Source: Caldibacillus thermoamylovorans (GTDB lineage Bacteria; Bacillota; Bacilli; Bacillales; Caldibacillaceae). From it: DNA of 64,000 nucleotides. This document shows positions 18,087-28,404 of the stretch, in pieces; position 1 is the first letter of the stretch, and the number at the start of each line of letters is the position of its first letter. The DNA is taken from assembly GCF_000751775.1 (NCBI RefSeq), contig NZ_CCRF01000045.1:1-64000 (forward strand), read 5' to 3'. Below the pieces are notes generated by a model. That model saw nothing but the letters and a program-made list of their open reading frames with translations. It did no database searches and had not been told where the DNA came from. A program made the translations under genes and the position numbers.

Positions 18087-20000
18087 TTGCGCAGAGTATC
18101 TCATGTGACGGTAAGAAAACGGCTGGCATTTGTCCTTCTTGCTGGATTTTTTGTTTTTCTTGTTTTAATCTTCCGACTTGGGTTTATTCAATTTGCTTTA
18201 AGTGATATGTTAACAGAGCGGGCGAAAAACTCTTGGAACCGGGAAATCCCGTTCGAACCAAAACGTGGGGAAATCGTTGATCGAAATGGAGTTGCCCTTG
18301 CCACAAATATAAGTGCTCCGACGGTTTATGTAGTACCGAGGCAAATCAAAAACCCGGCTGACACTGCGGAAAAATTGGCAAATATTCTAAACGCAAATGT
18401 ACAGGATGTTTATCAGCAAATCACAAAAAAATCAAGTATGGAACGATTAAAATCCGGGCGAAAAATTACCAATGAAAAAGCGAAAGAAGTCGAAAACTTA
18501 AATTTACCCGGGGTCTATATAGCGGAAGATTCAAAACGATACTATCCTTTTGGCGACTATTTATCTCATGTGCTTGGTTTTACAGGAATAGACAATCAAG
18601 GATTAACAGGATTGGAACTTTCTTATGATAAAGAATTATCCGGTGCAAAAGGCTCTGTGCAGTTTTATTCAACAGCAAAGGGCGAACGGATGAAAAATAT
18701 GCCTGATGAATTTCAAGAACCTGTCAATGGATATAATCTTGTTCTCACAATTGATTCACAAATCCAGACGATTATGGAGCGGGAATTGGATAATGCCGAG
18801 GCAAAATATAATCCTGATGGACTCCTTGCCATTGCGATGAATCCAAATAATGGTGAGATTTTAGGTATGGCATCCAGACCGAATTTTGATCCATCCGATT
18901 TTCAAAACGTTGCCCCGGAAATATATAATCGAAATATTCCGATTTGGAGTACTTACGAACCGGGTTCTACCTTCAAAATAATTACGCTTGCTGCCGCACT
19001 GGAAGAAGGAAAAGTCAATCTTGAGAAGGATCGGTTTTACGATTCAGGACATGTGGAAGTCGGAGGTACGCAACTGCATTGTTGGAAAAGGGGCGGGCAT
19101 GGCTCTCAAACCTTTTTAGAGGTTGTTCAAAACTCTTGCAACCCGGGATTTATTGAAATGGGTCAACGATTAGGAAAGGATACTTTGTTTAAATATATCC
19201 ATAATTTCGGGTTCGGACAAAAAACCGGTATCGACCTAGAGGGAGAAGGTACGGGAATTCTGTTTCCTTTGGATAAAGTTGGTCCTGTTGAATTAGCAAC
19301 CACGGCATTTGGACAAGGGGTTTCCGTTACGCCTATTCAGCAAGTTGCTGCTGTCTCAGCGGCGATAAACGGAGGTACTTTATATCAGCCGTATGTGGCA
19401 AAACAATTGGTTGATTCGCAAACCAATGAGGTTGTCATGAAGAAAAGCCCGGTGGCAAAAAGAAAAGTCATTTCCGAAAAGACTTCCGAGCAGATTCGCT
19501 ATGCATTGGAAAGCGTTGTTGCACAAGGAAGCGGGAAAAAAGCATTTATTGAAGGGTACCGAGTTGGCGGGAAGACCGGTACTGCACAGAAGGCACAAGG
19601 TGGTCGATATTTAGAAAATAATTATATTCTCTCTTTTATTGGTTTTGCACCGGCGGATGATCCGCAAATCGTCGTTTATGTAGCCGTGGATAATCCAAAA
19701 AATGCTATCCAATTTGGCGGTCAGGTAGCCGCTCCCATCGTCGGCAATATTATTGAAGATAGCATGCGTGTGCTCGGTGTAGAGCAAAGGAAAAATCAGT
19801 TGGAAAAGAAAGTAACTTGGCTAGATACACCGATGATCGAAGTCCCTAATTTAGTTGGCTTGGAAAAGAACGAAATTGTTAATCAACTGTTCAATTTGAA
19901 ACTTGATATTAGCGGTGAAGGTGATAAAATTGTGAAACAGGCTCCGGATCCCGGTACAAAAGTAGAAGAAGGCTCGACTATAAGAATATATTTGGAATAA
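18087..20000 (+). CDS. spoVD: Sporulation-specific penicillin-binding protein SpoVD
   Basis: SpoVD is the class B transpeptidase that works with SpoVE in spore cortex synthesis. The 637-residue protein has one membrane anchor (about 13-33), STFK at 294-297, SCN at 350-352, KTGT at 496-499 and a single C-terminal PASTA domain (about 570-637). PBP2B has two PASTA domains. I start at TTG 18087, nine bases after AAAGGAGG, giving MRRVSHVTVRKRL, close to the B. subtilis start. A TTG at 18066 would lie upstream of the ribosome site. It is flanked by terminators on both sides, so it is a separate unit. Confidence 0.95.
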   Translation: MRRVSHVTVRKRLAFVLLAGFFVFLVLIFRLGFIQFALSDMLTERAKNSWNREIPFEPKRGEIVDRNGVALATNISAPTVYVVPRQIKNPADTAEKLANILNANVQDVYQQITKKSSMERLKSGRKITNEKAKEVENLNLPGVYIAEDSKRYYPFGDYLSHVLGFTGIDNQGLTGLELSYDKELSGAKGSVQFYSTAKGERMKNMPDEFQEPVNGYNLVLTIDSQIQTIMERELDNAEAKYNPDGLLAIAMNPNNGEILGMASRPNFDPSDFQNVAPEIYNRNIPIWSTYEPGSTFKIITLAAALEEGKVNLEKDRFYDSGHVEVGGTQLHCWKRGGHGSQTFLEVVQNSCNPGFIEMGQRLGKDTLFKYIHNFGFGQKTGIDLEGEGTGILFPLDKVGPVELATTAFGQGVSVTPIQQVAAVSAAINGGTLYQPYVAKQLVDSQTNEVVMKKSPVAKRKVISEKTSEQIRYALESVVAQGSGKKAFIEGYRVGGKTGTAQKAQGGRYLENNYILSFIGFAPADDPQIVVYVAVDNPKNAIQFGGQVAAPIVGNIIEDSMRVLGVEQRKNQLEKKVTWLDTPMIEVPNLVGLEKNEIVNQLFNLKLDISGEGDKIVKQAPDPGTKVEEGSTIRIYLE

Positions 20001-20018
20001 AATAGATGAATGAGACAG

Positions 20019-20053
20019 AAAAAAGACGCTCTTGCTAAAAGAACGTCTTTTTT
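20019..20053 (+). terminator. Terminator after spoVD
   Basis: AAAAAAGACG (20019-20028) pairs with CGTCTTTTTT (20044-20053). TCTT and AAGA add an inner stem. It is T-rich on both strands. Confidence 0.9.
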
Positions 20054-20331
20054 CATACGTAAGGATAAATTTTCCAACAGTGAAGCTCAGTTGTTTGTTA
20101 GCAAAAATTTTAAGAATAAAAATAACTAAGGCCAACATAAATAGAATATATTGAAAGTACAATGGTTATGATGGATAATCATAAATTTTTGTTTCTAAAG
20201 ATTTCTCTTGTTTTAAAAAGAGACGTAGAAAAAGAGAACAGATTCATGTAAAATGAATGATGGTATTTTTACAGTTCAAGCAATTGCTTTTAATAGGAAA
20301 TAATGTTTTCTACTTAGAAGGAGATGTTTTA
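20054..20331. other. Intergenic region before murE
   Basis: This AT-rich region should hold the murE promoter. I see no convincing -35/-10 pair, hairpin or repeat beyond the GAAGGAG ribosome site at 20318-20324. Confidence 0.5.
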
Positions 20332-21840
20332 ATGAAATTACATACATTATTAACTCATCTGCCATTTGTAAAACAGATGAATGGTGAAGATAATCCAGAC
20401 ATTTTAGCTATCGAACAAGATACGAGAAAAGTGAAAGAAGGGACCTTATTTATTTGCATTGAAGGATCAAGATTTGATGGACACGAGTTTGCTCACGAAG
20501 CTATTGAAAAAGGTGCGGTTGCCATTCTTTCAAATCGGAAATTAGCGGTGAATGTACCAAATATTATTGTTCCCGATACAAATAGAGCAATGGCGATTTT
20601 AGCCGATGCTTTTTATCAACATCCTACTCATGAACTATTTCTCGTCGGGATAACAGGAACGAACGGGAAAACATCTGTCAGTCATTTAGTTGATCATATA
20701 TTTCGTGCAGCCAATAAAAAAACCGGGCTCATTGGCACTCTGTATTCGAAATTTGGAAACAAGACGACCGAAACGAAAAATACAACCCCGGACAGTTTGA
20801 CATTGCAGAAAACATTTCGACAAATGTTGAATGAACATGTGGAAGCGGTCAGTATGGAAGTCTCTTCTCATGCATTAGTTCAAGGTCGGGCTCGGGGCTG
20901 TGATTTTGATATTGCTGTATTTACAAATTTGACACAAGATCATTTGGATTACCATAAAACGATGGAAGAATATAAGAAAGCAAAAAGTTTATTGTTTTCT
21001 CAACTTGGTAATACCTACTATGAAAACAGAAAAAAGTATGCAGTATTAAATGCGGACGATTCAACGACAGAAGAATATATGAAAATGACCTCTGCCCACA
21101 TCATTACATACGGAATGAAAAATGCCTGTGATGTTCGTGCAGAGAATGTAAATTTTACAGGTCAAGGGACAACTTTCCATTTAATAACACCGAAAGGAAA
21201 CAGGCAAGTTACGACGAAATTGATTGGTATTTTTAATGTTTATAATGTACTTGCAGCAGTTTCGGTTGGTTTAGCAGCAGGTATAAATATAGACACAATG
21301 ATTAACAGTCTATCCAGTTTTGCCGGGGTTCCCGGACGGTTTGAATTGGTTCAAGCCGGACAGAAGTTTCCGGTCATTGTTGATTATGCTCACACACCGG
21401 ATAGTTTGGAAAACGTCCTGAAAACAGTCACTTCTTTGCCTCATTCACGCATTTTTGTTGTTGTTGGTTGCGGCGGGGACCGCGATCATGGGAAGCGACC
21501 ATTAATGGCACGAATCGCATGTACATATGCCTCAGATGCCATTTTTACATCAGACAATCCAAGATCCGAGGACCCGATGGCCATATTAAATGATATGGAA
21601 AAAGGTGTAAGTGGACTTTCTTACAAAGTAATTCCTGACAGAAAAGAGGCGATTCATTACGCGATTGAACAGGCTAATGACGGGGATGTCGTCTTAATTG
21701 CAGGAAAAGGACACGAAACCTATCAAATTATCGGAGACAAGGTGATTGATTTTGATGATCGACAAATTGCCAAAAAGTGCATAACAGAAAAGTATAAAAA
21801 ATTTCAAACAACGAAACGAAATACAGATTTTGATCAATAG
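20332..21840 (+). CDS. murE: UDP-MurNAc-L-Ala-D-Glu:meso-diaminopimelate ligase
   Basis: MurE adds the third stem-peptide residue to the peptidoglycan precursor, using ATP. The 502-residue Mur ligase has the ATP loop TGTNGKT at 108-114. It has DNPR at 408-411, the signature selecting meso-diaminopimelate rather than lysine, so the cell wall should be of the A1-gamma type. The ATG at 20332 lies eight bases after AAGGAG. The frame extends 25 codons upstream but without a ribosome site. It heads murE-mraY-murD. Confidence 0.97.
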   Translation: MKLHTLLTHLPFVKQMNGEDNPDILAIEQDTRKVKEGTLFICIEGSRFDGHEFAHEAIEKGAVAILSNRKLAVNVPNIIVPDTNRAMAILADAFYQHPTHELFLVGITGTNGKTSVSHLVDHIFRAANKKTGLIGTLYSKFGNKTTETKNTTPDSLTLQKTFRQMLNEHVEAVSMEVSSHALVQGRARGCDFDIAVFTNLTQDHLDYHKTMEEYKKAKSLLFSQLGNTYYENRKKYAVLNADDSTTEEYMKMTSAHIITYGMKNACDVRAENVNFTGQGTTFHLITPKGNRQVTTKLIGIFNVYNVLAAVSVGLAAGINIDTMINSLSSFAGVPGRFELVQAGQKFPVIVDYAHTPDSLENVLKTVTSLPHSRIFVVVGCGGDRDHGKRPLMARIACTYASDAIFTSDNPRSEDPMAILNDMEKGVSGLSYKVIPDRKEAIHYAIEQANDGDVVLIAGKGHETYQIIGDKVIDFDDRQIAKKCITEKYKKFQTTKRNTDFDQ

Positions 21841-21854
21841 AAAGGGAGGACGTA

Positions 21855-22832
21855 ATGTTGTTGGAACAAGTCATTTTATATACAATTATTTTAGCATTTT
21901 TAATTACTGTCTTCCTTTCACCTTTGTTTATTCCATTTTTGAAAAGATTGAAATTTGGACAAAGCATTCGGGAAGAAGGGCCAAAATCGCACCAAAAAAA
22001 ATCGGGAACACCAACGATGGGCGGAATTATGATTTTACTCTCCATCATTGTAACGACCATCTTTATGACAAACCAATTTTCAAACATGACGGTAGAAACG
22101 TATCTTCTTCTATTGGTGACAATCGGTTTTGGGATTCTCGGATTTTTGGATGATTTTATTAAAGTAGTAATGAAAAGAAATCTTGGACTGACATCGAAGC
22201 AAAAATTATTTGGGCAAATCATTATTGCGGCAGTCTTTTATGTTATTTATCACTCCTATGGAATGCCAACAACAATCACGATTCCGGTTGTCAATTATTC
22301 GATTGAGTTGGGCTGGTTATACGTTTTATTTATCATTTTTTGGCTTGTCGGGTTTTCCAATGCGGTCAATTTAACGGATGGCCTCGATGGGTTGTTATCA
22401 GGAACGGCAGCGATTGCCTTTGGAGCGTATGCGGTTTTGGCGTGGTATCAGGATCAATTTGATATTGCCATATTCGGTGTCGCTGTTGTTGGGGCTGTAT
22501 TAGGATTTCTCGTCTTTAACGCACACCCTGCAAAAGTGTTTATGGGTGATACCGGTTCTTTAGCTTTAGGTGGTGCGATTGCAACCATGTCCATTTTAAC
22601 GAATTTAGAATTATTACTCGTCATTATAGGCGGAATTTTCGTCATTGAAACTTTATCTGTTATCATTCAAGTTGTTTCGTTTAAAACAACAGGAAAACGG
22701 GTATTCCGGATGAGCCCTTTGCATCACCATTATGAATTATCAGGCTGGAGTGAATGGCGTGTTGTCGTTACCTTTTGGACCGTCGGATTATTATTTGCAG
22801 CTTTAGGAATTTATATCGAGGTGTGGTTATAA
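21855..22832 (+). CDS. mraY: Phospho-N-acetylmuramoyl-pentapeptide transferase
   Basis: MraY transfers phospho-MurNAc-pentapeptide to undecaprenyl phosphate, making lipid I. The 325-residue protein has about ten membrane helices and the family signatures [10 protein letters not shown] (about residues 49-58), the acidic [10 protein letters not shown] segment, NLTDGLDGL and the histidine-rich PLHHHYE near the C-terminus. AAGGGAGG precedes the ATG. It ends where murD begins, with no gap. Confidence 0.98.
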   Translation: MLLEQVILYTIILAFLITVFLSPLFIPFLKRLKFGQSIREEGPKSHQKKSGTPTMGGIMILLSIIVTTIFMTNQFSNMTVETYLLLLVTIGFGILGFLDDFIKVVMKRNLGLTSKQKLFGQIIIAAVFYVIYHSYGMPTTITIPVVNYSIELGWLYVLFIIFWLVGFSNAVNLTDGLDGLLSGTAAIAFGAYAVLAWYQDQFDIAIFGVAVVGAVLGFLVFNAHPAKVFMGDTGSLALGGAIATMSILTNLELLLVIIGGIFVIETLSVIIQVVSFKTTGKRVFRMSPLHHHYELSGWSEWRVVVTFWTVGLLFAALGIYIEVWL

Positions 22833-24185
22833 TTGAAAAACATAACGGCGTATAAAAACAAAAAGATTTTAGTGTTAGGACTGGCAAAAAGCGGCGCAAG
22901 TAGTGCAAGTCTTTTGCACGAATTAGGTGCAATTGTCACTGTTAACGATCGAAAACCTTTTTCGGAAAATCCCGAAGCACAAACCTTACTGGAAAAAGGG
23001 ATAAAAGTGATTTGTGGGGAACATCCGAAAGATCTTCTCGATGAAGGATTTGAATTGATTGTAAAAAATCCGGGAATCCCTTATCGAAATGAATTGATCC
23101 AAGATGCAATGAAACGGGGGATACCGGTAATTACGGAAGTTGAATTAGCTTATCAAATCTCTGAAGCGAGATTTATCGGTATTACCGGAACAAACGGTAA
23201 AACGACAACAACTACATTAATTTTTGAAATGCTGAATCAAGGTAATAAAAATCCGCTTATTGCTGGAAATATTGGTACGGTCGCTTCGGATGTTGCGAGG
23301 ATTGCGACAGAGAAAAATATTATTGTGACAGAATTATCTTCCTTTCAACTGATGGGAATCGTTCATTTTCGTCCGCGCATCGCTGTGATTACAAATATAT
23401 ATGAGGCACATCTTGATTTTCATGGGTCAAGAGAACAGTATATAAACGCAAAAAAGAATATATTAAAAAACCAGACGAAAACTGATTTTGCCATTTTAAA
23501 CTTTGATCAAGAAGAAGGTAGGCAAATAGCGAAAGAAGCAAAGGGAACCGTCATTCCGTTTTCAAAAGAGAAATATTTGCCGGAAGGGGCATCGCTTAAA
23601 GATGGGTTTATTTATTTCCAAGGGGAAAAAGTGATTGATTATCAAAAAGTTGTTCTTCCCGGAAAGCATAATCTTGAAAATATTTTGGCCAGTGTTGCCA
23701 GTGCAAAATTAATGGGTGTCGCAAATGAGCATATTGAGCAAGTGCTAACAACTTTTCGCGGTGTCGAACATCGGTTGCAATTTGTCAAAGAAATTAATGG
23801 CCGAGTTTTTTATAATGACTCGAAAGCAACGAATACGTTAGCGACAAAATCTGCCCTTTCCGCTTTCAACCGTCCGATTATTTTACTGGCAGGCGGGCTT
23901 GATCGTGGGAATGATTTTGATGACCTCATTCCATCACTGAAAAATGTTAAGGCACTAATTACCTTTGGCCAAACAAAGGAAAAATTAGTTCAAACCGGCA
24001 AAAAAGCAGGGATAGAAAAGATTTTTATCGTCGATAATGTACAAGAGGCTGTCCCTTTAAGTTACGCCTTATCGGAAAATGGTGATGTCATTCTTTTATC
24101 ACCGGCATGTGCCAGTTGGGATCAATATAAAAGTTTTGAAGTAAGAGGAGACATTTTTATGGGGGCGGTGCATAAGTTAGTATAG
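22833..24185 (+). CDS. murD: UDP-N-acetylmuramoylalanine--D-glutamate ligase
   Basis: MurD adds D-glutamate to UDP-MurNAc-L-alanine with ATP. The 450-residue protein has an N-terminal UDP-binding Rossmann region (VLGLAKSGASSA), the ATP loop TGTNGKT at 118-124, the central HLDFHGS motif and the C-terminal FYNDSKATNTLATKSAL region. The start is TTG directly after the mraY stop, with GAGGTG about eight bases upstream, so translation is coupled. An imperfect inverted repeat begins at its stop codon. Confidence 0.97.
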   Translation: MKNITAYKNKKILVLGLAKSGASSASLLHELGAIVTVNDRKPFSENPEAQTLLEKGIKVICGEHPKDLLDEGFELIVKNPGIPYRNELIQDAMKRGIPVITEVELAYQISEARFIGITGTNGKTTTTTLIFEMLNQGNKNPLIAGNIGTVASDVARIATEKNIIVTELSSFQLMGIVHFRPRIAVITNIYEAHLDFHGSREQYINAKKNILKNQTKTDFAILNFDQEEGRQIAKEAKGTVIPFSKEKYLPEGASLKDGFIYFQGEKVIDYQKVVLPGKHNLENILASVASAKLMGVANEHIEQVLTTFRGVEHRLQFVKEINGRVFYNDSKATNTLATKSALSAFNRPIILLAGGLDRGNDFDDLIPSLKNVKALITFGQTKEKLVQTGKKAGIEKIFIVDNVQEAVPLSYALSENGDVILLSPACASWDQYKSFEVRGDIFMGAVHKLV

Positions 24186-24298
24186 AGGCTGTATAAGATG
24201 GACAAGGAGGAAAAATCGACAAGATGCTAGAAGCAAGAGCTTTAAAATATCATTTGCTTCCAACTGTGTTACTTTTCTTCCTTTGTGTACAGGCTCTA
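24183..24298. repeat. Long imperfect inverted repeat between murD and spoVE
   Basis: The left arm (24183-24236) reads TAGAGGCTGTATAAG and continues through GACAAGGAGGAAAAA to GAAGCAA. The right arm (24254-24298), reverse-complemented, reads TTAGAGCCTGTACA and continues through CAAAGGAAGAAAA to GAAGCAA. The arms agree at most aligned positions with small gaps. There is no T-tract, so it is not an ordinary terminator. It could be a decayed hairpin element or a leader structure. Confidence 0.55.
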
Positions 24299-24323
24299 AT
24301 CCGTGTTAATGAGGTGACCTGCT

Positions 24324-25424
24324 TTGCCAGTGAAAAAAACAACTCCGGACTTTATTTTAGTCATCGTGATATTAGCTCTTTTATCACTTGGCTTGATTAT
24401 GGTGTATAGTGCAAGTGCGGTTTGGGCCGATTACCGATTTGATGATTCGTTTTATTTTGCGAAAAGGCAGTTGCTTTTTGCTATTATCGGTTTGATTGCT
24501 ATGTTTTTTATCATGAATATTGATTATTGGACTTGGCGATCCTGGTCGAAAGTCATATTGATCACTTGTTTTGTCCTGTTAATCGCCGTTTTAATTCCGG
24601 GAATAGGGAATGTCCGTAACGGTTCCCGAAGCTGGATTGGCGTCGGGGCATTTTCTATTCAGCCGTCGGAATTTATGAAACTGGCGATGATTATATACCT
24701 TGCAAAATTTTTATCGGAAAATCAAAAAAATATTACTTCTTTTAAGAAAGGTTTAGTACCAAGTCTCGGTTTAGTTTTTACCGCTTTTGCGCTGATTATG
24801 CTTCAACCTGATCTGGGTACGGGCACCGTTATGGTAGGAACTTGCCTCATTATGATTTTTGTCAGCGGTGCTCGCATTGCTCATTTTATCGGGCTGGGTT
24901 TAATTGGTTTAGCAGGTTTTGTCGGGTTAATTGCGGCAGCACCTTATCGAATAAAACGAATTACGGCTTTTCTTGATCCGTGGGAAGACCCTTTAGGAAG
25001 CGGATTTCAAACCATTCAATCTCTATATGCGATCGGGCCGGGGGGGTTGTTCGGTCTTGGACTGGGACAAAGTAGACAAAAGTTCTTTTACTTACCGGAA
25101 CCGCAAACGGATTTTATCTTTGCCATTTTAGCGGAAGAACTCGGCTTTATTGGCGGGGCATTTGTCTTATTGCTTTTTGCCTTATTATTATGGAGAGGAA
25201 TTCGTACAGCCTTAAATGCACCTGATTTATACGGCAGCTTTCTCGCTGTTGGAATCATCTCTATGGTTGCTTTTCAAGTGATGATTAATATAGGTGTTGT
25301 CATTAATCTAATACCTGTAACAGGTATTACTTTACCATTTTTCAGCTACGGCGGTTCTTCTCTAACGTTAATGCTGATGGCGATGGGAATTTTACTAAAT
25401 ATTAGCCGCTACAGTCGAATATAG
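24324..25424 (+). CDS. spoVE: SEDS-family peptidoglycan polymerase SpoVE
   Basis: SpoVE is a SEDS glycosyltransferase that polymerises spore cortex lipid II with SpoVD. The 366-residue protein has about ten membrane helices and family signatures YSASAVWA, NGSRSWIGVG, QPSEFMKLA, QPDLGTG and the C-terminal GGSSLTLMLMA. It resembles B. subtilis SpoVE closely along its length, as I recall that sequence, more than FtsW. The start is TTG 24324, eight bases after GAGGTGA. In B. subtilis it is expressed from sigma-E promoters upstream; I could not pick one out here. Two terminators follow. Confidence 0.94.
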   Translation: MPVKKTTPDFILVIVILALLSLGLIMVYSASAVWADYRFDDSFYFAKRQLLFAIIGLIAMFFIMNIDYWTWRSWSKVILITCFVLLIAVLIPGIGNVRNGSRSWIGVGAFSIQPSEFMKLAMIIYLAKFLSENQKNITSFKKGLVPSLGLVFTAFALIMLQPDLGTGTVMVGTCLIMIFVSGARIAHFIGLGLIGLAGFVGLIAAAPYRIKRITAFLDPWEDPLGSGFQTIQSLYAIGPGGLFGLGLGQSRQKFFYLPEPQTDFIFAILAEELGFIGGAFVLLLFALLLWRGIRTALNAPDLYGSFLAVGIISMVAFQVMINIGVVINLIPVTGITLPFFSYGGSSLTLMLMAMGILLNISRYSRI

Positions 25425-25425
25425 C

Positions 25426-25503
25426 TTTCATTTCTGAGCAATTAGAAATGAAAAACTTTTTTCAGATACAGGGGAAATCGAAATTTTTGATTTCCTCTTT
25501 TTT
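25426..25503 (+). terminator. Tandem terminators after spoVE
   Basis: First: TTTCATTTCT (25426-25435) pairs with AGAAATGAAA (25444-25453), T-tract to 25462. Second: GGGGAAATC (25471-25479) pairs with GATTTCCTC (25489-25497), T-tract to 25503. Confidence 0.88.
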
Positions 25504-25653
25504 CATTTGTTTCTTTTGTCATAAAATCATAAAATGGTAATACATGAGTTTCATATTCATAAAAAGCTGTTTACATTTTTAATACATTTCCCCGAAACTG
25601 GTTGAAATGGTGTAAGATAAATTTCACAAAGAATGAGCATGAGGTGAACATCG

Positions 25654-26754
25654 ATGAGAATCGTTATAAGTGGTGGAGGAACTGGAGGACATATATATCC
25701 TGCACTTGCTTTCATTAAAACAGCAATTTCCGAAGATCCAAATACACAAGTTTTATATATCGGTACGAAAAAAGGTTTAGAGAACAAAATTGTGACGAGA
25801 AATCACATTCCTTTTGAAACAATTGATATTACCGGCTTTAAAAGAAAGTTATCGTTTGAAAATGTGAAGACAATTATCCGCTTTATTAAAGGAGTTCATA
25901 AAAGCAAAAAACTGCTGAAACAATTTAATCCCGATATTGTCATTGGTACAGGCGGTTACGTATGCGGACCGGTTGTTTATGCCGCCCACCAATTGAAAAT
26001 CCCTTCCATTATCCATGAACAAAATAGCATCCCGGGATTAACAAATAAATTTTTAAGTAAATATGTTGATAAAATTGCCATCTCTTTCAAAGAAGCTGAA
26101 CAATATTTTCCAAGCGATAAAGTGGTTTTAACCGGGAATCCTCGTGCTACCGAAGTATTAGGGCACGATGGGATTAAAGGAAGACAGTCGGCAGGTTTGT
26201 CATTAACAAAGAAAACAGTATTAATATTTAGCGGATCCAGGGGAGCAAGGCCAATTAATGAAGCCGTCGTATCGGTTATCAATGATTTTGCGATTAGGGA
26301 CTATCAAGTGCTTTACGTTACCGGGGAAATCCATTTTGAATCGGTTAAAGAGAAAATTGCCCATGCCGGAAATCCTGATAATGTTAAAGTTGTTCCATTT
26401 ATACATAATATGCCGGAAGTTCTAGCCGGTGTTGATTTAGTCGTATCCCGAGCCGGAGCAACATCAATTGCCGAGTTTACCAGTATTGGCTTGCCGAGTA
26501 TATTGATTCCAAGTCCGTACGTAACGAATAATCATCAAGAAAAAAATGCAATAAGTTTGCGAGAAGCCGGGGCAGCAACAGTGATTTTAGAGAAGGAATT
26601 AACGGGTAAAAAACTATTAGAGGCAATTGATCAAATTTTAACCGATAAAAATAAGTTGGAAAGAATGAAAAAAAATTCGAAAAAAATAGGAATTCAAGAT
26701 GCAAGTAATCGTCTTTACCGATTATGTACAGCTGTAATAAACAATAAACAGTAA
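25654..26754 (+). CDS. murG: UDP-GlcNAc:lipid I N-acetylglucosaminyltransferase MurG
   Basis: MurG converts lipid I to lipid II at the inner membrane face. The 366-residue GT-B glycosyltransferase starts with [15 protein letters not shown] (from about residue 5), the first glycine-rich loop. It has the second loop [13 protein letters not shown] and the UDP-GlcNAc motif [21 protein letters not shown]. The ATG lies eight bases after GAGGTGA. In B. subtilis murB lies between murG and divIB; here only about 100 bases separate them and murB is absent. Confidence 0.97.
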   Translation: MRIVISGGGTGGHIYPALAFIKTAISEDPNTQVLYIGTKKGLENKIVTRNHIPFETIDITGFKRKLSFENVKTIIRFIKGVHKSKKLLKQFNPDIVIGTGGYVCGPVVYAAHQLKIPSIIHEQNSIPGLTNKFLSKYVDKIAISFKEAEQYFPSDKVVLTGNPRATEVLGHDGIKGRQSAGLSLTKKTVLIFSGSRGARPINEAVVSVINDFAIRDYQVLYVTGEIHFESVKEKIAHAGNPDNVKVVPFIHNMPEVLAGVDLVVSRAGATSIAEFTSIGLPSILIPSPYVTNNHQEKNAISLREAGAATVILEKELTGKKLLEAIDQILTDKNKLERMKKNSKKIGIQDASNRLYRLCTAVINNKQ

Positions 26755-26857
26755 ATCTACTTTTTCGGTAAATTGAATTCTTAATTTTTACTTCCTAATT
26801 TATTTTGATTCCGATAAAATATGAATAGTAACCTCTTTTACAGGTGGGGTGTGAATT

Positions 26858-27682
26858 TTGCCAAATAAAGTAGTATCACTTGAAGATCGATTGCCCAAAC
26901 TAAAAGAGCAAAGAAGAAAGCGGGCAAACCGTAGACTGATCATTTTATTATTCTTCTTTTTTTTGTTTGTTTGTGGATTTATTTATATCCAATCACCTTT
27001 AAGTAGAGTAGGGGAGCTGACGATTGACGGGAATCACTTTGCTTCAAAGGAGAAAATTGTCAAGGCAAGTAAATTAACAAACAAATCGATTGTTTTGAAT
27101 ATGAAAAAAAGTACACTCGAACATCGTATTTTACAAGTACCGGAAGTAAAAAAAGTGAAAATTGATATGAAATTTCCTAACCATATCATTATTAAAGTTG
27201 AGGAATACAGGCAAATTGGTTTTTTATATATCGAAGGACAAGCAAAACCGCTTTTGGAAAATGGGCATGTGACCAGAATAACAAGTGATATGACCACACA
27301 ACCGGGTCCGGTCTTAAAAAGTTTCGATAAAGATAAACCTTTACAGATGACGATAAAGGAATTAAAAGCAATGCCTGATGAAATTCGACAATTAATTTCT
27401 GAAATTATTTTTGCTCCCAAGAACACAGATCCATACAGTATCATTGCCTTTATGAATGATGGTAATGAGGTGCATGCAACATTAAGAACTTTTGCTGAAA
27501 AAATGGTCTATTACCCGGATCTCGTTAAACAATTACAACCTGAAGAAAAAGGAATCGTTGATCTAGAAGTCGGTGTATTTTTTAAATCTTATCAATCGAT
27601 AAAAAATGGAGACACAAAAAATGATGAGCCTGTAAATGATAAACACGCAACGGAAGAAAGCGGGGAAGAAAATGAAAATTAA
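26858..27682 (+). CDS. divIB: Cell division protein DivIB (FtsQ)
   Basis: This 274-residue bitopic protein has a basic cytoplasmic tail, one membrane helix (about 24-45), a POTRA domain (about 50-120, starting GELTIDGNHFASKEKIVKAS) and a beta domain. The C-terminal tail is polar and acidic. DivIB stabilises the FtsL-DivIC complex at the septum. The start is TTG 26858 with AGGTGGGG upstream. The 3' end overlaps ylxW by 11 bases. Confidence 0.95.
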   Translation: MPNKVVSLEDRLPKLKEQRRKRANRRLIILLFFFFLFVCGFIYIQSPLSRVGELTIDGNHFASKEKIVKASKLTNKSIVLNMKKSTLEHRILQVPEVKKVKIDMKFPNHIIIKVEEYRQIGFLYIEGQAKPLLENGHVTRITSDMTTQPGPVLKSFDKDKPLQMTIKELKAMPDEIRQLISEIIFAPKNTDPYSIIAFMNDGNEVHATLRTFAEKMVYYPDLVKQLQPEEKGIVDLEVGVFFKSYQSIKNGDTKNDEPVNDKHATEESGEENEN

Positions 27683-28370
27683 TCGGGTTATTCTTTCCCT
27701 TGTCTTTTTAGTTTTAGGGTTTATGATCGCTTTTTCTTATCAATTAACAAAAAAGCAACAGAGTGATACGAGTATGACGGATCATGAATGGGAAAGGACT
27801 ATTCAATTGCGGAATGATTTAATCGATTTGGAGGAAAAGAACCGACAACTTCAAAAGGAGTTGAATGAAAAGCAAGCCAAAATCATTGCCATAGAAAATG
27901 AGATGGCTGAAAATGAAAAAAATTTATCCAAAACTGCAAAAGAGGCAGAAAAACTCCGCATGATTTTAGGAAAAGTAAAAGTCCAAGGAGAAGGAGTCAT
28001 CGTCACGTTAAATGATGGGAATTATAATCATGAAGAAGGGAACGTGAACAATTTTATTGTCCATGAACATCACGTATTGAAAACCGTCAATGAATTATAT
28101 ATCTCCGGTGCAGAAGCAATTGCGATAAACGGGAAGAGGTTAAAAAATAATTCATATATTGTGTGTGATGGTCCTGTCATTACGGTTGATGGTGAACAAT
28201 TTCCTGCCCCTTTCATCATTAGTGCCATAGGAGATAAAGATACACTCGAAAAAGCACTGACCATTCAAGGGGGCGTAAAAGATCAACTAGTCAGTGACAA
28301 TATTGTGTTTAAATTGGAAAAATTAGATCGGATTGTAATGGACCCCACTTTGGGAAACCGAGCAGACTAG
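27672..28370 (+). CDS. ylxW: DUF881 protein YlxW
   Basis: This 232-residue protein has one N-terminal membrane segment (about 5-22), a coiled coil (about 45-95) and a C-terminal DUF881 domain (about 98-232, with GEGVIVTLNDG and ELYISGAEAIAINGKR). Its role is not established; the family always lies near divIB and ftsAZ. I start at ATG 27672, after GGGGAAG, although the frame is open 12 codons further upstream inside divIB. ylxX, a paralogue of the same architecture, follows. Confidence 0.92.
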   Translation: MKINRVILSLVFLVLGFMIAFSYQLTKKQQSDTSMTDHEWERTIQLRNDLIDLEEKNRQLQKELNEKQAKIIAIENEMAENEKNLSKTAKEAEKLRMILGKVKVQGEGVIVTLNDGNYNHEEGNVNNFIVHEHHVLKTVNELYISGAEAIAINGKRLKNNSYIVCDGPVITVDGEQFPAPFIISAIGDKDTLEKALTIQGGVKDQLVSDNIVFKLEKLDRIVMDPTLGNRAD

Positions 28371-28404
28371 AAAGGTAAAGGAAATATAGAAAGTATGGTG
28401 ATCC

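Noticed and set aside
17951-18205. 84-codon plus-strand frame between pbpB and spoVD
   Set aside because: It starts inside the pbpB terminator and overlaps spoVD in another frame. Composition is non-coding.
18087-20000. spoVD as a duplicated pbpB made redundant
   Set aside because: Both genes keep all active-site motifs and differ in PASTA number, as in B. subtilis, so they are normal paralogues.
21728-22222. 164-codon minus-strand frame opposite murE and mraY
   Set aside because: It is fully antisense to certain genes and has no family resemblance or ribosome site.
24224-24409. Short 61-codon frame with a hydrophobic start upstream of spoVE
   Set aside because: It lies inside the imperfect inverted repeat, runs into spoVE out of frame, and its ribosome site is 12 bases away. 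The second half is a shadow of spoVE.
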